From: Diphasiastrum complanatum
Taxonomy: Eukaryota; Streptophyta; Lycopodiopsida; Lycopodiales; Lycopodiaceae
Length of the DNA: 64,000 nt
Assembly (NCBI GenBank): GCA_029204225.1
Contig: CM055097.1
Span: 11,262,039 to 11,326,038 of the forward strand
Direction of reading: 5' to 3'
In this document: one piece after another, positions 44,678 through 54,245 of the stretch
Numbering within the stretch: the first letter of the stretch is position 1
Layout of the letters: each line of letters starts with the position of its first letter
The notes under the pieces: model-generated
What the model was told of the DNA's origin: nothing
What the model saw: only the letters and a program-made list of their open reading frames with translations
The model's database searches: none
Program-made: the position numbers and the translations under genes

Positions 44678-46238
44678 CCATGTGCGTTGTAAATATCAAA
44701 AGTACATCCTTTTCAATTCGAGTTCAATTTGGATGCTTATTCGACTTTCAAATTGGATATGATGTTTGATTAAGACATCTTATTTAAGTTTCAAATTGGA
44801 TATGATGTTTGATGTTAGGTTTTAGAGATAATGTTCAATTTTCATGCCTTGTTTAAGTTTCCCCCATGTTCCACCATATAATTAATCTTGAAACTTCATC
44901 TCACCTTTCCCATACATGCTTCAAGATCTCATTCCCACCTGATTCATCATTCTGAACTTGATCTAATTCTCAATTGAAGCACTTCGGGAAACAGAGAAGT
45001 CTACAACATCTCCAGCATACCAACAATGCCAATTCAGAACTCTCGCCGAGCAATGACAAGCATATTATCAAAAGGACCTTGGAAGTTTTTCACAAAACAA
45101 CAAGTGGTGTTTTTCCAATTAGACAACTTGTAGGTTGATTTGGAGAGTCCATTAGACAATGTACTAGTTTGGCTGTTTAGTTCTGGACCAAAATTTCCAA
45201 GCATGTTCAGTACTATGAAAATAGGTTATAAAAATCTCGACGAAGGTTTCTGTTTCTAGGTCATCCTTCGCCAAAGGTCATCCTTCACCCAAGACTGTCA
45301 TAAATGCAAATTTTCAGATCTGAACCTATAGCTGACCTAAATTTGGCATTTTAAATCCACCTGGCATGTCGGCGAAGGTTTTTGAGTACATGAAGATGCT
45401 CTTGACGAAGGTTCCCAAAATGGCATAATGCTGAACATTCGCCTAAGGGAAAAACAGGTAACAACTGGTAAAAAGAACGTTCACCCAACTTAGCATGGGT
45501 ATATTTGAGGTGGATCTTGCTTCTAAAAACTCAACGAACAATTCTAACACAGTTTGTACAAAAAATGACCAAAAAAATCATTTTCCAAGTCAGTTTTCAC
45601 ATAAGATCTGATTCCTAATTAGGTGACAATCATTCAATGTAATTAATACATGGATGAAATCTATAAATAGATCATCCAAACATAGATTATTGGTTGCTCC
45701 GTCCATGAGACGTATTATTTGAGCCTCTTAGCTACGCCATCAATTTTTGGTTGTAATTGCTATTTTTATTGTGCTTCAGTGTAATATAGTAAAGCTGTGA
45801 TTATATTTAGCATGAGCTGTCTATTAGACTGTTTTTGTATCTAGTAGTTGATTGTAACGGGAGAGCTGTTCCGCAATATTCTTGCTCTCTTCTCCGTTCG
45901 CGTTCTTCTATCTCCATTGCTCCCATCAAGTACCAGCGTGAAAACTGCATATGCTCCTCCCAATATAAACAGGTTGTCTAAATCCAAGTGCGTTTCTTAC
46001 CAATGGGCACTTAGATATTCCCAAGGAAGTGGCCTTAAATTATTCATTTCCACTAAACTAGATACCGAGCTTGTCATAAAAGATGTCAAATGCTGCAGAG
46101 GGCCAAGGTTTAGAAAAATAGTCATCCAATGACTTTCTAACACCTCTCTAGGTTCCATACCTCCATCCAAGGCATAGACACCTACATGTCCTTAACCAAG
46201 GACACTAGTACCTTAATCTAAGGCACCTACCCTTAATA
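44678..46238. other. No gene; possible LTR-like promoter
   Basis: No coding motif. Several CGAAGGTT / CCTTCGCC motifs lie in 45235-45450, upstream of a TATA-like CTATAAATAG at 45661, an arrangement like an LTR U3 region. The stretch up to 46238 has repeated CCTTAA/CTAAGG words at the insertion site of the nested elements. Confidence 0.35.
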
Positions 46239-46243
46239 CTAAG

Positions 46244-46324
46244 TGTGAGAAATTGGCAAAAATCTAGCTTGGTATTTTTTATGATAGAAGTTTGTAAGTG
46301 AATCTCACATGTGTGGAGGATGTT
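46244..46324 (+). repeat. Outer element 5' LTR, left piece
   Basis: Matches the first ~81 bp of the 3' LTR at 56943 and ends in ATGTT (46320-46324), the target site duplicated by the inner element. Confidence 0.95.
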
Positions 46325-46979
46325 TGTGAAAATTGTCAACATTTCCTAGCTAGTTTGAGGCCTAAATTGGCTAAAATTGTAAATAGTTTTGGTTCTGGAG
46401 TTTCACACGTGTGAACCAGGCCACAATGTTTTTATTTACTGTATTTTTTCAGTATGATGAAGTGTCAAACTTCATACCCTTCAAAATGAGACCATTTTGA
46501 TGTATTTTGGTCATATAAGCCATTTTTAGCTATTTTTCCTATATAGGGAATATCTAGGGTTAAGTACCTTCTAGAGAGAGGAGAGAGAGTCATCTTCCTC
46601 ATCCATAAATAGTAGGGAAGTCGTGGAGAACAGGTTGGAGAAACCTTTTGTATGCTTCATTGAGATCAATAGATCATTGTCATTGTTTCTTCCTCCATTG
46701 AGAGCATTGTTGTGTGTATTGTCTTCAAGCTATTGTGTATGATCTTAGGTGCTTTCCAAAAGTGATAGGCTGATGTATTATGGACTGTATAATGCTATTT
46801 TGGGCCGCACTTGATGTTTATGGAAGTTTCCATTTGTGATAAATGCTTTTTGATCAAGTTCTTTGCATTCTAGGTAGCATAGAATGTGTTGCCAATTCCT
46901 AGCTTATGTAGTTTGGAGTGCAAGCATTCAAGCCAATGATCTTGGAGTTTAGATCCACTTAGGATCTGTATTTTTCACA
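46325..46979 (+). repeat. Inner copia 5' LTR
   Basis: 655 bp, TGTGAAAATTG...TTTTTCACA. Contains the palindrome TTCACACGTGTGAA (46402-46415) around a G-box CACGTG. CTATATAGGG near 46550 is a possible TATA element. Confidence 0.97.
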
Positions 46980-46994
46980 TGGTATCAGAGCTGG
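46980..46994 (+). promoter_or_regulatory. Inner copia primer-binding site
   Basis: TGGTATCAGAGCTGG directly after the LTR, complementary to the 3' end of plant initiator tRNA-Met; primes minus-strand synthesis. Confidence 0.95.
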
Positions 46995-48142
46995 TTGGCT
47001 TCTATTTACAGTAAGTATTCCATTTTTGGTGATATTTGGATGTTTGATCAAGTTCTAGCATGATTTTGCATTGCTTTGTTGATCAAATCTTACTAACCTT
47101 TGTTTTGTGAGTTGAACTTGTGGATCAAAAGCATATTTCAGGTCTATTGAAGATCAGAGGCTGAAAAGAAACTATTTTGGATCAGATCATAACACCTAAT
47201 CATTTGTGATTGTGAGGCTTGTGCATATTCAATACTAACAATGTTCTTTTCAATCCTATTGTTGACAATCTCCATTCTTGGATGAACACTCTCCTTAAGT
47301 GGATGAAACTTCTCCTTAAGTGGATGACAAATGCTCTTTTGAGTGAGTTGTAATTCTCCTAAAGGCTGAGCAAAGCTCCCATTTGGATGAAAGATCCCCT
47401 TTTTTGGGTGAACATATTGTAAGCTCCATTATGAAGAGCATATTGTAAAGATTGTCATCAATTTTGGCATAAATTTTGGTGTACTTTGTTGAGCATGTAA
47501 GTAACTCTCCTTATGTTTGGAGCATTTGCTGGAAGGTGTTAACCATTATGCAAGTGTGTTTTCAGGTTCTTAACAGGTTGAGGAACATTCTCATGTGAAG
47601 TGATCTTAGATCTACATCTAAACACCAAGATTTGACAAGATAGTGAAGCTAGTCTTGTGATTCACTAAGTGTGCTCATTCATTCACCTCTAAATCTTGTA
47701 TTTATCACTTGCTGGAGTTTATAAACTTTTAGAAGTGTGGTTTACATGTGGTTTTACAGGTTGAATCAATATCTTAGTGTGTTGATCATATGTTGATCAA
47801 GTTTGTTCATTACTAGGTAATCTTGGCATCCTAGTTTTGGGTATTTTCTAAGAATGCAAGTAACTCTTCACACCATAACTTGATTTGGTCACTTGCTGGA
47901 AAGTTTGAGAGCTTAAGAAAGAGTGTGTTCAGGTTGGTTTGATTTTGTAATCCATTCTTAGTGTGTGCAAAGTGTTGCATGTGTTTCAATCTTCCTTTCT
48001 ACTTGGAAACCATCTAGGTTCAAGATAGAAGTGTTTTAGGGTCCTAAATCTTCATAGATCTCTTTATCTATCATTTGTTGAGAGAAAAGTGAGTGCTAAG
48101 TGCTTTAGGACAAAACCTAAAAGTTGAAGAAACATTAGAATC

Positions 48143-51100
48143 ATGGCTTCCAATGGTGGGATCATGCTAGAGTCTAGTGAAAGGTTGAGTTCATCAAACT
48201 ACTCTACTTGGAAAGTGAGGATGGAGTCCTTACTTGAGTTGAATGAACTCATGGACATAGTTGCAGAAATTGAAGAGAGACCTCTCACACTTCAAGAGCA
48301 ACAAAGGTGTGATAAGAAGGCCAAAAGGGCTCTTCATATCATTAAAATGAATGTTACAAATGAACTTCTCAAGGAAGTTGGAAAGTGTCAAAGTGCAAGT
48401 GAGGCATGGAATGCCTTAAAGAAGCTCTTTGAATCAAAGTCCACATCTAGGGTATTGACCCTAAGGAGACAAATATTTTCTAGTAGGCAAAGAGAGGGTG
48501 AAAGTGCTCATGCATTTATCTTGAGAGTTAAGTCCCTAAGTGATGATTTAGCATGCATTGATGAGAACATAAAAGATGGTGAAATAGTCCAAGTTATGTT
48601 GAATGGTTTGCTAAATGAACATGCTAACCTTGTGCAAAGTTTTGCCATTCAAAGAGTCTTGCCAAGTGTGGTTGACTTGCAAGAAATCTTATTGGCTGAA
48701 GAACATAGGTTGCAATCAAAGCTTGATGGTGCATCCTTGCAAGGTGGAGGTGAAGAGGCTTTCTTCACAAAAGGCAAATTCAAGGGCAAAGGTAAAGGCA
48801 AAGGGAAATGGTCCAAAGGTGGTAACTTTGATCATGATGATCACTCTTCCTCTTCCTCTTCTACTAAGAACAATAAGTCAAAGTTCAAGTGCTTTTATTG
48901 TGGGATAAAAGGTCATTTTGCAAATGAATGTTATAAGAAGAAAAGAGAGCAAGGAGAGAGGCAAGGAAATCTTACAATAGATGAGGAAGAACATAACACA
49001 TGTGAATCACTTGTTATGACTTCAAGTTTGTTAGCCAACATAGATGATAATGATCCTTGGTGGATTGATAGTGGAGCCTCATCTCACATGACAAGACATA
49101 AGGAATACTTTACATCCTTATTGTCTTATGAGGGAGAAGGTAACATCATCTACACTGCAAATGATGGTCAATGTGACATCAAAGGCATAGGCACTATTCC
49201 TATTTCCCTTTCAACAAATAGGAAAGCAAATCTTGAAAATGTTTTGTACATTCCTTCAATCACTAAGAATTTGCTTAGTGTAAGTCAAATGATTGACAAA
49301 GGACTTGATGTGGAGTTCATTGGAGATGCATGTTTGATAAGTAAATGTGGATCCTTGATTGCTCAAGGTAGGAGGCATGGTAAACTTTTCAAGCTTGATG
49401 CATGTGTGATCTCTAATCATGAAGGATGTATGGCTAGGAAGCAATTGACAAACCAAGAAGTTTGGCACAAGAGGTTGGGCCATCCCAACTTCAAATCTTT
49501 GGAGGTAATGGCAAAGAAAGAGCTTGTTCTTGGTCTCCCTAAAAGTCTTGTTGCAAACAATAGTGTTTGTGAACATTGTGCCTTGTCCAAATCTCATAGA
49601 CTTGCTTATTCTAGATCTACTTCTAGATATAAAGAAGCTTTTCAACTTGTGCATTCTGATATTCATTCTTCTAGTACAACTAGCAATGGTGGGGCAAAGA
49701 TGTATGCAACTTTCATTGATGACTTTAGTAGGTATACTTGGATCTATCTTCTTAAAAGTAAGGATGAAGTGTTTGCTGCATTTGTCAAGTTCAAGAATGA
49801 AATGGAAAACCAATTCAATACAAAGATCAAATGCTTAAGATCTGATAATGGAGGGGAATACACCTCAAATAGGTTCAAAGACTTTTGTATAACACATGGG
49901 ATTAAGAGGGAGATGTCTAGTCCTAGGACTCCACAACAGAATGGAGTGGCCGAGAGGAAGAATAGAACCCTTTGTGAATGTGCCAAGGCAATGAGACTAC
50001 ATGCTAATCTTGCTAAGTCTTTTTGGGGGGAAGCTTTAGCATGTGCTAACTATCTATGTAATAGATGGACAAGTGCTTCCTTGGATGGTAAAACTCCTCA
50101 TGAGGTTCTTTATGGTAGAAGGCCGAGTGTCAAGCATTGTAGGATCTTTGGATGTACATGTTTTGTCAATATCACACTTGATGATAGAACTAAAGAAGAT
50201 CCTTCATCAAAGAAGGGTGTGTTTGTTGGCTATAGTGAAGTAAGCAAGGCTTACAAAGTGTACATTCCTTCTACAAAGAAAGTTGTCATAAGTAGGGATG
50301 TCATCTTTCATGAAGAGAATGTTTCCAATGTTGTTGATGTTGATGTTGATGTGCCTACTAATCATCATGATGTGCAAGATGTCTTGGATGAAGATGGAGA
50401 TGCCACTCCAAAGCAAACTTCAAGGAAGACTCAAAGGCAAAGGGCTAAGCCATCAAGGCTAACCTATGATGAAAAAGGAAAGCAAGTGGTGGACAACTCT
50501 AACTTTGCTTTTCTTACCTCTTTTGATGAACCAACTTGTGTAGGTGAAGCAATTCAAAAGAAGGAATGGATCCAAGCCATGGATCATGAGCATCAAGCAC
50601 TCATCAAAAGCAACACATGGAGGTTGGTAAAGCTTCCAAAGGACAAGAAGACAATTGGTTGTAAGTGGATCTTCAAGATCAAGACAAATCAAGATGGATC
50701 AATCAACAAGTACAAGGCAAGGTTGGTGGCAAAGGGGTATGCTCAAGAATATGGTATTGACTATGATGAGACCTTTGCACCCGTGGCAAAGATGGTAACT
50801 ATTCGAATCCTAATCTCTCTTGCAACTCTTTATGATTGGGATATGTGGCAAATGGATGTTACTAATGCCTTCTTGAATGGTGATCTTGAAGAAGATATTT
50901 ACATGGAGCAACCCGAGGGCTATGTTTCACATGATGAGCCTAATCATGTGTGCTATCTCCAAAAGAGTTTGTATGGGCTAAAGCAAGCACCAAGGAGTTG
51001 GTATGCTAAGCTCAATTCCTTCTTACTTTCTCAAAACTTTGTTATGAGTGAGTATGATCATTCTCTCTACTTTAGATTGAATGAAAATGATATCACTTTA

Positions 51101-52096
51101 CTTTTGATCTATGTTGATGACATTATCTTAAGTGGTGGTAACAATCTAGATATAGATGAAATCAAGATGGCACTCAAAAGAGAGTTTGAAATTCAAGATC
51201 TTGGTAAACTTCATTATATCTTAGGAATAGAGATTATTAGAACTTCTAAATCTACATTCATATGTCAAGAAAAGTATGTTAACTCTATTCTAAAAAGGTT
51301 TCATATGGAAGATTGTAAAGTTGTTTCTACTCCTATGGAATCAAATGTAAAGCTAACTACAAGAAGTAATGAAAGATCCTTCAAGGACATTACTCTCTAT
51401 AGAAAGCTAATAGGATCTCTTATATGGTTAACCATCACAAGACCTGATCTAAGCTTTGTGGTTGGTAAACTAAGTCAATTTATGCAAGATCCTAGTGAGG
51501 CTCATTGGAAGCTAGGAAAGAGAGTACTTAGATACATCTCGGGATCTAGAGATTTTGGCATCTTGTATGGAGGTACTACACCTAACCTTTGTGGATTTTC
51601 AGATTCAGATTTTGCAGGTGATCAAATGGATAGGAAGTCAACAAGTGCCTTTGCAATCTATCTTGGAGATGGAGTGGTCTCATGGCTATCAAAGAAGCAA
51701 CCAACTATCTCTCTATCTTCCACCGAAGCCGAGTACAAGGCATTAACAACATGCACCAAGGAGATTCTTTGGATCAAGAGGATGTTATTGGATCTTCACT
51801 TGCTGGAACCAGAGAAGACTCCAATCATACTTTGTGATAACCTTTCAGCCCAAAGCTTGGCAAGCAATCCTGTTTTTCATGCAAGGAGCAAGCACATTGA
51901 GATTGCTCACCATTTTGTGAGAGATCAAGTCATTGCCAAAGAGGTGGAGCTTCAACATGTCTCTTCAAAGGAGTGTGTGGCTGATATCTTCACCAAACCA
52001 TTGGGAAAGGACCTATATTTAATGCATAGATCTAATCTTGGAATGTGCTCAAAGACTATGTTGAAACTAGCATCCAATGTTGAAGAGGGAGTGTGA
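48143..52096 (+). CDS. Copia Gag-Pol polyprotein, intact
   Basis: 1,317 residues with no stop. Gag (1-240; LLNEHANLVQSFA), CCHC knuckle C250-C263 (CFYCGIKGHFANEC), aspartic protease with D309 in WWIDSGASSHMT, pre-integrase HHCC (WHKRLGHPNF...CEHC), integrase catalytic triad D506 (VHSDIH), D568 (RSDNGGEY) and E604 (GVAERKNRT) with 35 residues between the last two, GKKGVFVGYS-like C-terminal region, reverse transcriptase with YVDD at 990-993, and RNase H (SDSDFAGD ~1153, SSTEAEY, CDN) ending ADIFTKPLGK. The stop codon lies inside the 3' LTR. All key residues are present, so this copy could be active and could supply RT and integrase to defective relatives. Confidence 0.98.
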   Translation: MASNGGIMLESSERLSSSNYSTWKVRMESLLELNELMDIVAEIEERPLTLQEQQRCDKKAKRALHIIKMNVTNELLKEVGKCQSASEAWNALKKLFESKSTSRVLTLRRQIFSSRQREGESAHAFILRVKSLSDDLACIDENIKDGEIVQVMLNGLLNEHANLVQSFAIQRVLPSVVDLQEILLAEEHRLQSKLDGASLQGGGEEAFFTKGKFKGKGKGKGKWSKGGNFDHDDHSSSSSSTKNNKSKFKCFYCGIKGHFANECYKKKREQGERQGNLTIDEEEHNTCESLVMTSSLLANIDDNDPWWIDSGASSHMTRHKEYFTSLLSYEGEGNIIYTANDGQCDIKGIGTIPISLSTNRKANLENVLYIPSITKNLLSVSQMIDKGLDVEFIGDACLISKCGSLIAQGRRHGKLFKLDACVISNHEGCMARKQLTNQEVWHKRLGHPNFKSLEVMAKKELVLGLPKSLVANNSVCEHCALSKSHRLAYSRSTSRYKEAFQLVHSDIHSSSTTSNGGAKMYATFIDDFSRYTWIYLLKSKDEVFAAFVKFKNEMENQFNTKIKCLRSDNGGEYTSNRFKDFCITHGIKREMSSPRTPQQNGVAERKNRTLCECAKAMRLHANLAKSFWGEALACANYLCNRWTSASLDGKTPHEVLYGRRPSVKHCRIFGCTCFVNITLDDRTKEDPSSKKGVFVGYSEVSKAYKVYIPSTKKVVISRDVIFHEENVSNVVDVDVDVPTNHHDVQDVLDEDGDATPKQTSRKTQRQRAKPSRLTYDEKGKQVVDNSNFAFLTSFDEPTCVGEAIQKKEWIQAMDHEHQALIKSNTWRLVKLPKDKKTIGCKWIFKIKTNQDGSINKYKARLVAKGYAQEYGIDYDETFAPVAKMVTIRILISLATLYDWDMWQMDVTNAFLNGDLEEDIYMEQPEGYVSHDEPNHVCYLQKSLYGLKQAPRSWYAKLNSFLLSQNFVMSEYDHSLYFRLNENDITLLLIYVDDIILSGGNNLDIDEIKMALKREFEIQDLGKLHYILGIEIIRTSKSTFICQEKYVNSILKRFHMEDCKVVSTPMESNVKLTTRSNERSFKDITLYRKLIGSLIWLTITRPDLSFVVGKLSQFMQDPSEAHWKLGKRVLRYISGSRDFGILYGGTTPNLCGFSDSDFAGDQMDRKSTSAFAIYLGDGVVSWLSKKQPTISLSSTEAEYKALTTCTKEILWIKRMLLDLHLLEPEKTPIILCDNLSAQSLASNPVFHARSKHIEIAHHFVRDQVIAKEVELQHVSSKECVADIFTKPLGKDLYLMHRSNLGMCSKTMLKLASNVEEGV
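52082..52091 (+). promoter_or_regulatory. Inner copia polypurine tract
   Basis: GAAGAGGGAG immediately before the 3' LTR, overlapping the last codons of the polyprotein; plus-strand primer. Confidence 0.85.
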
Positions 52097-52746
52097 AAAT
52101 TGTCAACATTTCCTAGCTAGTTTGAGGCCTAAATTGGCTAAAATTGTAAATAGTTTTGGTTCTGGAGTTTCACACGTGTGAACCAGGCCACAATGTTTTT
52201 ATTTACTGTATTTTTTCAGTATGATGAAGTGTCAAACTTCATACCCTTCAAAATGAGACCATTTTGATGTATTTTGGTCATATAAGCCATTTTTAGCTAT
52301 TTTTCCTATATAGGGAATATCTAGGGTCAAGTACCTTCTAGAGAGAGGAGAGAGAGTCATCTTCCTCATCCATAAATAGTAGGGAAGTCGTGGAGAACAG
52401 GTTGGAGAAACCTTTTGTATGCTTCATTGAGATCAATAGATCATTGTCATTGTTTCTTCCTCCATTGAGAGCATTGTTGTGTGTATTGTCTTCAAGCTAT
52501 TGTGTATGATCTTAGGTGCTTTCCAAAAGTGATAGGCTGATGTATTATGGACTGTATAATGCTATTTTGGGCCGCACTTGATGTTTATGGAAGTTTCCAT
52601 TTGTGATAAATGCTTTTTGATCAAGTTCTTTGCATTCTAGGTAGCATAGAATGTGTTGCCAATTCCTAGCTTATGTAGTTTGGAGTGCAAGCATTCAAGC
52701 CAATGATCTTGGAGTTTAGATCCACTTAGGATCTGTATTTTTCACA
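52092..52746 (+). repeat. Inner copia 3' LTR
   Basis: 655 bp, same as the 5' LTR except for one base that I can see. It supplies the TGA stop of gag-pol at its fifth base. Confidence 0.97.
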
Positions 52747-52751
52747 ATGTT

Positions 52752-53489
52752 CCCACGTGTGGAGAATTGTAAAGTAAATCAAAATGTTTGATATAGGGGT
52801 CTCATAGAATTTCATAGTCAAGCATTTAGGTGTAGGATGTTGATAGGGTCAAATTTGGCGTAGATGGCAAATTATCCATTTCCACTTGTAATGCCACTAT
52901 TGAGCCAAAATAGAGTAGGAGGCCAAACTTGTGCCAATTAGAGTGTAGACAAGTGTAATGCTTTTGTTTGATGAAGTTTAAGAGGTCCAATAGGATTTAG
53001 AGGTGGAACCATGTGTGGTCCGATAGGAATTTGAGGTGTGCTTGAATATAGTCCAATAGAATTAAGAGGTGCATGGATCAATGGTCCAATAGGATTAAGA
53101 GGTGGCAAAGTGTGATCCAATTACAGCTAAGCATAGTGGTAGCTTGTGGATCTACTAGTATCATTGTACTTCTCATTTGGATAAAATTGATTTGGTGATT
53201 TCATGGAGAGTTATTGGTTTTCTAGCTTTCTCTCTCTACCCGAGAGCTCATGATGCTTTTTCTCTCTCTAATCGAGGAGAGCAGCTTGTTTTTACTAGAT
53301 TATTTTTTGAATACTTCTCACACGTGTGAGTGAGAGTTGGAAGTGATTGAATGCATGTAGTAGTGTCTTTTTGCCATAGAATCAATGGTAGATTTTGAAT
53401 CTCAATCTAGTCTTGATCTTGGTGCATCTACACACCTTAGGAGATCACAAGTACATGTAGTGGACAATCCACACGTGTGAAATTCAACA
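52752..53489 (+). repeat. Outer element 5' LTR, right piece
   Basis: Continues the outer LTR after the inner element, matching the 3' LTR from 57024 to 57772 with scattered substitutions and small indels. 52975-53110 holds four or so imperfect ~35-bp repeats with core GTCCAATAGGATTTAGAGGTGG. G-box-like CACGTGTG motifs at ~52755, ~53320 and ~53470. Confidence 0.93.
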
Positions 53490-53501
53490 TCGTATCAGAG
53501 C
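53490..53501 (+). promoter_or_regulatory. Outer element primer-binding site
   Basis: TCGTATCAGAGC follows the LTR end, one base off the tRNA-Met complement TGGTATCAGAGC used by the inner element. The leader 53502-54245 holds no gene. Confidence 0.88.
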
Positions 53502-54245
53502 CTACCTAGGGTTACCATGCATTTTGATCCATCTAAGTGAAAAATTTTCATCAATCTTGAGCTAGAAATTGTCAAGGCCCATTTTCCTAGATATCTTGTT
53601 CAATCTTGGATCAAAAGAGATCAAAAGGACATTGATTGGGTCTGACCTGGTACTGTACGGAATCAAGTGCTTAGACACGTGTGAGGAACATCCAATTTCA
53701 GTTTGAAAGTTCTCTCTCATGCTTGATCCATTTATCTTGCTTGATAGCTTGTTTTGAAGCTATTTTTGTCTAGTTTTTGATGCAATCAATTTCATTCCAT
53801 TTGGTTGTGCCAATCAAAAGTTATAAGCTTTTGAAGAGGGTTAGGTAGGGCACCTAGACCTGGGTGGACACATTTGGTTTGGTCAAGAGATTGCTTGTTT
53901 GATCGAAAATCATAGTTGAATGCTTGCCAATCTCATCTATATGTGATCTAGGCACTGTTTTGATATCTTAGCCATTTTGTTTCATGCAATATCATTGTAT
54001 TTGAGTCAAATTTGGTTTCTTAGAGTACTTCACACGTGCTAAGAGTGTTTGATCCTAACTTTGCCTATACTCCATCATTTGATGTGAAATAGATCTTGTT
54101 TTAGAGAGATTTGTGTAGCTAGTGAGAATCAATTCACAAATAGTTGCAAGATCTTTCATAGGAGGAGATAGTACTCTCTTATTGGATCCTATTGAGAGTG
54201 TGTAGCAACATTTATTGTTCATCATTTGAGTTTTCTTTACTTCAA

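Larger units (their letters stand above)
46325..52746 (+). mobile_element. Complete Ty1/copia retrotransposon, probably recent
   Basis: 6,422 bp: two 655-bp LTRs (46325-46979, 52092-52746), tRNA-Met primer-binding site, a leader of ~1.1 kb with no gene (46995-48142), one uninterrupted gag-pol ORF and a polypurine tract. Flanked by the target duplication ATGTT (46320-46324, 52747-52751). I see one difference between the LTRs (T/C in AGGGTTAAG versus AGGGTCAAG), which implies a very recent insertion. Confidence 0.97.

Noticed and set aside
46980-46994. tRNA gene
   Set aside because: Only the 12-15 base complement of a tRNA 3' end directly after an LTR; no cloverleaf.
52938-53120. 60-codon Pro/Ile-rich ORF found twice (also 57210-57392)
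   Set aside because: The two copies are the same stretch of the outer LTR; the apparent protein repeats come from LTR tandem units.
54192-54245. Upstream in-frame ATG for the 817-residue ORF
   Set aside because: The extra 18 residues precede the point where Gag homology to the intact copia begins.
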